The position numbers were made by a program, and so were the translations under genes. The notes beneath the pieces were generated by a model. It ran no database searches. It was not told where the DNA came from and saw nothing but the letters and a program-made list of their open reading frames with translations. This document shows positions 59,945-64,000 of a stretch of 64,000 bases of DNA, piece by piece; positions within the stretch are counted from its first letter, which is position 1, and every line of letters starts with the position of its first letter. Source of the stretch: Improbicoccus devescovinae (GTDB taxonomy: Bacteria; Bacillota; Clostridia; Oscillospirales; Acutalibacteraceae); NCBI GenBank assembly GCA_036245095.1, contig BSWA01000002.1:263027-327026 (forward strand). The letters run 5' to 3'.

Positions 59945-60346
59945 ATTGAAAAATCATGTAAATATTGCGGTCGGATCCATGATGAGAATTTTGTTTGTCC
60001 GAAAAAAATATCAAAAGAGCACATAAAAAAAGAATTAAAAATAGAGTCTTATTTGCGCAGCACATACAAGTGGGGCAAAATTCGTGAAAAAATCAGGAAA
60101 CGAGATAATTATTTATGTCAAATATGTCTGAGAGATGAAAAATATAATTGCGAAAAAATAGAAGTTCATCATATTATCAGGATTTCAGATAGCATACAGC
60201 TTGCATTTGAGCCAAGTAATTTGATTACACTTTGTAGCTTTCATCATCATATGGCAGATAAAAATGAGATACCTGTTTGGGTCTTAGAAGAAATCGTTAG
60301 TGAACAAGAACAAAAAAAATCAGTTTTTATGAATTCTTTTGTTTAA
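59945..60346 (+). CDS. Phage HNH endonuclease with N-terminal zinc finger
   Basis: The HNH core is CQICLRDEKYNCEKIEVHHIIRI, followed by NLITLCSFHHHM; paired cysteines (CQIC, CSFH) bind the structural zinc. The frame is open upstream to near 59938 and encodes CKYCGRIHDENFVCPKK, the zinc-finger N-terminus typical of phage HNH proteins encoded beside terminase genes. No ATG exists in this frame there: the ATG at 59941 is followed by a stop. The best start is an ATT at 59945, seven bases after GGAAGTG. Either a rare ATT start is used, or one base was lost or gained, or translation begins later at TTG 60053. No terminase genes remain nearby. Confidence 0.7.
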   Translation: MEKSCKYCGRIHDENFVCPKKISKEHIKKELKIESYLRSTYKWGKIREKIRKRDNYLCQICLRDEKYNCEKIEVHHIIRISDSIQLAFEPSNLITLCSFHHHMADKNEIPVWVLEEIVSEQEQKKSVFMNSFV

Positions 60347-60569
60347 AAATAATCCCCCCTACTCGCCCGGGTAGGGCTTTAAAATGCTCTAAACTACCAA
60401 CAGCGGCCCCTTCCGCACGATTTTTTTGATTTCTTATGCATTTTGGGTTTTTCGGTTCATTATGCGTTTAAGAGCATTTAAAGCAATTTAAGAGGGTGTT
60501 GGGTTTTGAGAGAGACCGGGTAAAATTAAAATAGAGAAAGAAAATAATACTATTTTAATTTTAAGAGGT
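60347..60569. other. 223-base gap with an inverted repeat, no gene seen
   Basis: The left half has a GC-rich patch (CTACTCGCCCGGGTAGGGC, itself a hairpin) and the right half holds the 13-base inverted repeat described separately. No open frame is supported. Confidence 0.5.
60522..60562. repeat. 13-bp perfect inverted repeat upstream of prophage genes
   Basis: AAAATTAAAATAG (60522-60534) and its exact complement (60550-60562) are separated by 15 bases, just before the gene at 60570. It could be an operator or a weak transcript hairpin. Confidence 0.75.
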
Positions 60570-60881
60570 TTGAGTTTATGGAGTATAAATTTTGTCAACA
60601 ACGAAATTGAATATATATTTATAAGTGAAGTGTACAGGGAACTGGATAATTCAAATATAGTTTATGTAGTCAAAGAAAGAGACTTTAACGGCAAAATATG
60701 GGAAAAAGACGGCAAGATCGCTCAGTATGCAGCCAGGTGGGCTGACGACGAAGAAGAAGAAATTGAGTATGCCGGAGAAATTGAATATAGCGAAGTTTTT
60801 AATTTTTTGATGAATCACAGTGAGAAATCGAAAGCCATGAAAGATTTGGCTATGGAAGAAATTGCCAAGGAGTGTGTTTGA
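60570..60881 (+). CDS. Hypothetical acidic phage protein
   Basis: A 103-aa acidic protein (EEEEIEYAGEIEYSEVF) of the kind common in phage early regions; I do not recognise it. The nearest ATG (60578) is in another frame and stops after ten codons (MEYKFCQQRN), so either the TTG at 60570 is the start or the gene has a frameshift near its start. It ends four bases before the ligase-like gene starts. Confidence 0.5.
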   Translation: MSLWSINFVNNEIEYIFISEVYRELDNSNIVYVVKERDFNGKIWEKDGKIAQYAARWADDEEEEIEYAGEIEYSEVFNFLMNHSEKSKAMKDLAMEEIAKECV

Positions 60882-60884
60882 TTT

Positions 60885-61424
60885 ATGAAATTTAATTGTC
60901 AGCTTGCTCAAAAATTTGAAAATAAATTTCTTAGAAAAAACGAATGGTTTAGCTTAAGCGAAAAATTGAATGGTGTTCGCGGGATTTACTACAAAGGCAA
61001 GATTTACAGCCGTCAAGGCAAAGAAATATTGGGGCTTGAACATATTTTAGAAAGCCTTAAGAAATGTACAATGCACAATTTACAATGTAATGAAATGGTT
61101 TTTGACGGCGAACTTATCAGGAATAACGTAGATAATCTGTCAGATAATGAGAATTTCCGAATTGGGACAGGAATCATAAATTCAAATGAACTAAACAAAT
61201 CTGAAATCAAATTTGTAATTTTTGATATGCTGCCAATTTTTGAATTTGAAAACGGCAAAAGCATTAAAAAATATTCAGAAAAAATTACGGATTTGAAAAA
61301 AATAAAACTTTTAAAACCGCTTGAGCTTGTACCAATTCTTTATTCTGGGACAGATCAAAAGAAAATAGATGAAATTCTTAAAAAAATTACGGATGAAGGC
61401 AAAGAAGGCTTGATTCTTAGATGA
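60885..61424 (+). pseudogene. Phage ATP-dependent DNA ligase, truncated after motif IV
   Basis: The ligase nucleotidyltransferase domain is recognisable. Motif I is SEKLNGVRG (catalytic Lys near residue 27, with Asn where most have Asp), motif III is VFDGEL (near 73) and motif IV EGLILR is at the very end. A TGA then stops it. Motif V and the OB-fold, needed for joining, are missing. The DNA after the stop belongs to another gene's 3' end, so a deletion probably removed the rest. As it stands it could at most bind or adenylate. Confidence 0.75.
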
Positions 61425-61587
61425 TTTAGAAAATAATGATTTAATTCAAAATGTAAATGATTTAGATCATTTTGCGATTAGTTTTGTGTTCCCGAAAGAA
61501 AGTGAAGAATTACTGAAGAGCTATATAAAAGCTAACGGGAAAGAACCGATTGTTAAAAAAATAATTGAATTTGCGGAGGCGAAATGA
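61420..61587 (+). pseudogene. 3' end of a lost phage gene
   Basis: In the frame starting at 61420 the DNA reads DDLENNDLIQNVNDLDHF, AISFVFPKESEELLKSYIKA and ends IIEFAEAK with a stop at 61587. No start codon or ribosome binding site precedes it. It joins the ligase at its stop, marking the deletion junction. I do not recognise the gene. Confidence 0.5.
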
Positions 61588-61588
61588 C

Positions 61589-62602
61589 ATGCCAAGTTGT
61601 GGGACTCAGTGTATTTTATGCGATTTACCTATCAGATTTGATACTTATAGAGGCTGTTCACACGGCTGCAAATATTGCTTTACGCAAAGAAATTTTGATA
61701 TCAAAAAGATAAAAAAACATGAAAGTCTTAAAAGTCTTAAAAAATTTATAAATTTCGAGAGAAATGGAGATATAAACTGGTGCGATTGGAAAATCCCGCT
61801 TCATTGGGGCGGTCTAAGCGATCCATTCCAGCCGATTGAAAAGAAAATCAGAAATTCTTTTAATTGCCTTAATTTTTTGGTTGGGACTCAGTATCCGTTT
61901 GTCGTCAGCACAAAAGGTGCGCATCTTGGAGATGATCAATATTTAGAACTTCTTTCAAAATGCAATTGCGTTGTACAAGTTTCTCTTGTTTGCGATAAAT
62001 ATGACAAAATTGAACCCGAAGCACCTTCTTTTGAACAAAGACTGGAGATAATTCAAAAAGTTTCCCGGAAAGTTAACCGAGTAATTGTCAGAATACAGCC
62101 TTATATGTGCGAAGTTTTTGAGGATGTTTTCAAAAATCTTAAGAAGTTTAAAGAATCAGGTGCATATGGCGTAATTCTTGAAGGAATGAAATTTATCAAA
62201 AAAAAGTCGGGACTTGTAAAAGTCGCAGGGGATTTCTGCTATCCAAAAGAAAAGTTGGAAGAAGATTTTCTTAAACTTCGAGATGAATCTCATCGCTTGG
62301 GATTAAAATTTTATGCCGGCGAAAACAGACTAAGAAAAATGGGCGACAGTTTAACTTGCTGCGGAATTGAAAATTTGCCGGGATTTATCCCAAATAAATA
62401 TAATTTAAATCACATAATTCATGATGAAACAAAGCCTCAGCCAAGTGAATTGCAGCAAAAAATCGGAACAGCTTATTGCTTTAAATCATTTTATCAAAAC
62501 AGCCTTTACAACGATTTTTTCAAAGATAAAAGTTTCCAAAACGCAATGGAATTTTATGCAAAAAATAAATCAAGTTTAATAAAAGAAATTTTTGGATTAT
62601 AA
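61589..62602 (+). CDS. Phage-encoded radical SAM protein (SPL-like)
   Basis: The [4Fe-4S] motif C-x3-C-x2-C is present at residues 23, 27 and 30 (CSHGCKYC), after a further cysteine cluster (CGTQCILC at 4-11). The fold continues with HWGGLSDPFQPIE, VSTKGAHLG and VIVRIQPYMCEVFED, patterns close to spore-photoproduct-lyase-like radical SAM proteins found in Clostridia phages. I start at the ATG at 61589, with GCGGAGGCG upstream, overlapping the previous stop; the in-frame TTG at 61565 lies before that site. It is 337 aa and looks intact, unlike its neighbours. Substrate unknown. Confidence 0.8.
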   Translation: MPSCGTQCILCDLPIRFDTYRGCSHGCKYCFTQRNFDIKKIKKHESLKSLKKFINFERNGDINWCDWKIPLHWGGLSDPFQPIEKKIRNSFNCLNFLVGTQYPFVVSTKGAHLGDDQYLELLSKCNCVVQVSLVCDKYDKIEPEAPSFEQRLEIIQKVSRKVNRVIVRIQPYMCEVFEDVFKNLKKFKESGAYGVILEGMKFIKKKSGLVKVAGDFCYPKEKLEEDFLKLRDESHRLGLKFYAGENRLRKMGDSLTCCGIENLPGFIPNKYNLNHIIHDETKPQPSELQQKIGTAYCFKSFYQNSLYNDFFKDKSFQNAMEFYAKNKSSLIKEIFGL

Positions 62603-62628
62603 AATTTTAAAAAACGAGGTGAAAAAAT

Positions 62629-63105
62629 TTGGGCTTCTTGGATTTTTTTAAACGAAAACAAAATCTAAAAAGAGAAAATCGAACAGAAATGCTTCCTATT
62701 GACGGAAGCTTTTTTAATTCTCTTGCAAACAGGTACATTACGGAATCGCGTGCAATGAATATTCCGGCCGTATCTTCGAGTGTAAATTTAATAAGTGAAG
62801 CCGTGGCACAAATTCCGGTTAAGATCTATAAATTTGAAGAAACTGAAAAAGGCAAAATCACTCGCGAAGTTTTTAACGACGACAGAGCCGATTTGCTAAA
62901 CGACGAAACCGGAGATACTCTTGACGGCGTTCAATTTAAGAGAGCAATGGTCAGAGATTATTTAATTCACGGCAACGCTTATGCTTTCATCAACAAAAAT
63001 GGCGGCAAAATTAAATCCATAAATTATGTTTCCTGCAAAAATATCAGCGTAATTTCTAATACAAATCCGATTTTTAAAGATTTTAATATTATGAAGTTTC
63101 AATAA
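62629..63105 (+). pseudogene. HK97-type portal protein, truncated
   Basis: The N-terminal part of a phage portal: MGFLDFFKRKQN, then SRAMNIPAVSSSVNLISEAVAQIPVKIY and RDYLIHGNAYAFINKNGGKI, typical of the HK97 portal family. Only 158 of about 380-420 residues remain before a TAA. Just beyond, another frame reads EVSIIDDRAIPAYNWYVIGG up to the capsid start, perhaps the continuing portal after a frameshift. The remaining portal and the prohead protease that normally separates it from the capsid gene are missing. It starts at TTG 62629 after GAGGTG. Confidence 0.8.
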
Positions 63106-63159
63106 TCGACGACAGAGCCATCCCGGCTTATAACTGGTACGTCATCGGAGGAAACAAAA

Positions 63160-64000
63160 ATGGCAGCGGCATCAATGGAAGAAAGAAAATTAAATAAAAA
63201 AGAAAAAAAAGAAATCGAAGTACGGGCATTCGCAAGCTTTATCAGAAGCGGAGGACTCGAGAGACGCGCAGACATGAGCTTTGATAATAATCAGGCGATC
63301 GTTCCGGAAGAGATTTCAAACAATATTATTGCAGCTATTAAAGATGTTTGTCCGATTTATTCTCTGGCGGATGTTTACAATATCAAAGGCAAATTGAATT
63401 TACCGTATTACGATGAAACAACAGATCATATAACTGTTTCATATTTAACAGAGTTTCCTAATATAACCGCACATTCGGCAAAATTTACTAATATAGAGTT
63501 AAACGAATATATGGTCGGAGCACGTACAAGAATATCAAAAATGATTCTTTCAAATAATACGTTTTCAAATGGGAAACTTATGAGCTACGTAACAAATGAC
63601 ATGAGTATAAAATTTAGCGAATTTATTGAAAACGAGCTCATAAATGGAACAGGAGCAGAAGGGCATTGCCAAGGAATTCTTACAGGTGCAACAAATATTG
63701 TAAGCACAAGTACCGCAGGTCAAATTAAAGTCGATGATTTAATCGATTTGCAGGAATCTATTCCGGACAAATACAGCAAAAAAGGTATTTTTATAATGAA
63801 TCGTGCAACAAGAGCTGCGATTAGAAAACTTAAAGACGGAAGCGGGCAGTATCTTTTGAATCATGATGTTTCTGCACGTTGGGGTTATACGCTTCTCGGG
63901 AGCGATCTTTACACGACTGATTCGATGCCTGAATCCGACGAGGGAAACAAAGCCGTGATATTCGGCGACATCAGTGGAATTTCAGTAAATATTTCACCAA
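63160..64000 (+). CDS. Phage major capsid protein (HK97 fold), partial
   Basis: The frame is open from the ATG at 63160 (GGAGG eight bases before) to the window edge, at least 280 codons. Family features: FASFIRSGGLERRADMS, then NQAIVPEEISNNIIAAIKD, GKLNLPYYDETTDHI, the E-loop-like TNIELNEYMVGARTRISKMIL, and FIENELINGTGAEGHCQGIL. The late stretch TRAAIRKLKDGSGQYLLNHD and LLGSDLYTTDSMP is typical of HK97-type capsids. The end is outside the window, so intactness is not known. It lies directly after the truncated portal. Confidence 0.85.
   Translation, partial: MAAASMEERKLNKKEKKEIEVRAFASFIRSGGLERRADMSFDNNQAIVPEEISNNIIAAIKDVCPIYSLADVYNIKGKLNLPYYDETTDHITVSYLTEFPNITAHSAKFTNIELNEYMVGARTRISKMILSNNTFSNGKLMSYVTNDMSIKFSEFIENELINGTGAEGHCQGILTGATNIVSTSTAGQIKVDDLIDLQESIPDKYSKKGIFIMNRATRAAIRKLKDGSGQYLLNHDVSARWGYTLLGSDLYTTDSMPESDEGNKAVIFGDISGISVNISP

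Overview
This window looks like a chromosome segment of a low-GC, Gram-positive (Clostridia-like) bacterium. The signs are very AT-rich intergenic DNA, strong AGGAGG-type ribosome binding sites, frequent TTG and GTG starts, a two-subunit transketolase, PyrK, a SpoIIQ-like protein and the ffh-rpsP-rimM and rpsL-rpsG-fusA blocks. Gene decay (nonsense copies, frameshifts, transposase relics, a crumbling prophage) and many exported proteins with host-like features suggest a host-associated or endosymbiotic life. The mature part of one large secreted family resembles, from memory of the family, the initiator-binding domain (IBD) of parabasalid protists such as Trichomonas. A termite-gut-protist endosymbiont is therefore an attractive inference, not a proven one.

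Layout. 1-1.5 kb: an unrecognised 488-aa protein. 1.9-12.2 kb: two paralogous giant genes (about 1,600 aa each) with a shared N-terminal domain, two membrane segments and bodies visibly more GC-rich than the core genes. 12.5-21.4 kb: core genes pyrK, leuS, split transketolase, an HlyD-like membrane protein, and valS on the opposite strand. 21.5-34.4 kb: thirteen tandem cassettes on the minus strand. Each encodes a near-identical AT-rich signal peptide, a diverged core ending in a W-x-[VLIA]-[RK] motif, and a Pro-rich acidic tail. At least four copies are damaged. 34.5-36.3 kb: a GNAT acetyltransferase with an export signal and a catalytically degenerate M23/SpoIIQ-like protein.

36.6-51.2 kb: housekeeping genes (ffh, rpsP, rimM, uvrC, rpsL, rpsG, fusA, efp, rpe) and envelope genes (GT2 glycosyltransferase, YbhN-like membrane protein, polysaccharide deacetylase). 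Between rpsG and fusA lies a roughly 1-kb array of degenerate 100-bp repeats. A CPBP stub, an IS256-family relic and an unrecognised coiled-coil protein follow fusA. 51.3-55.5 kb: three genes of a contractile injection system baseplate (gpV spike, gp25, gpJ/gp47). 55.7-64 kb: a mobile-element graveyard and decayed prophage, comprising a Rpn/IS5 chimeric relic, an 831-bp IS5-family element, replication protein, sigma-like, Rpn nuclease, HNH, truncated ligase, radical SAM, truncated portal and a major capsid gene running off the end.

How it may fit together (inference): the exported proteins (giant proteins, IBD-like array, secreted GNAT) and the injection-system genes form the host-interaction part. 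The IBD-like proteins could act on host transcription if they reach the host nucleus. The rest is ordinary translation, cell-envelope and carbon metabolism.
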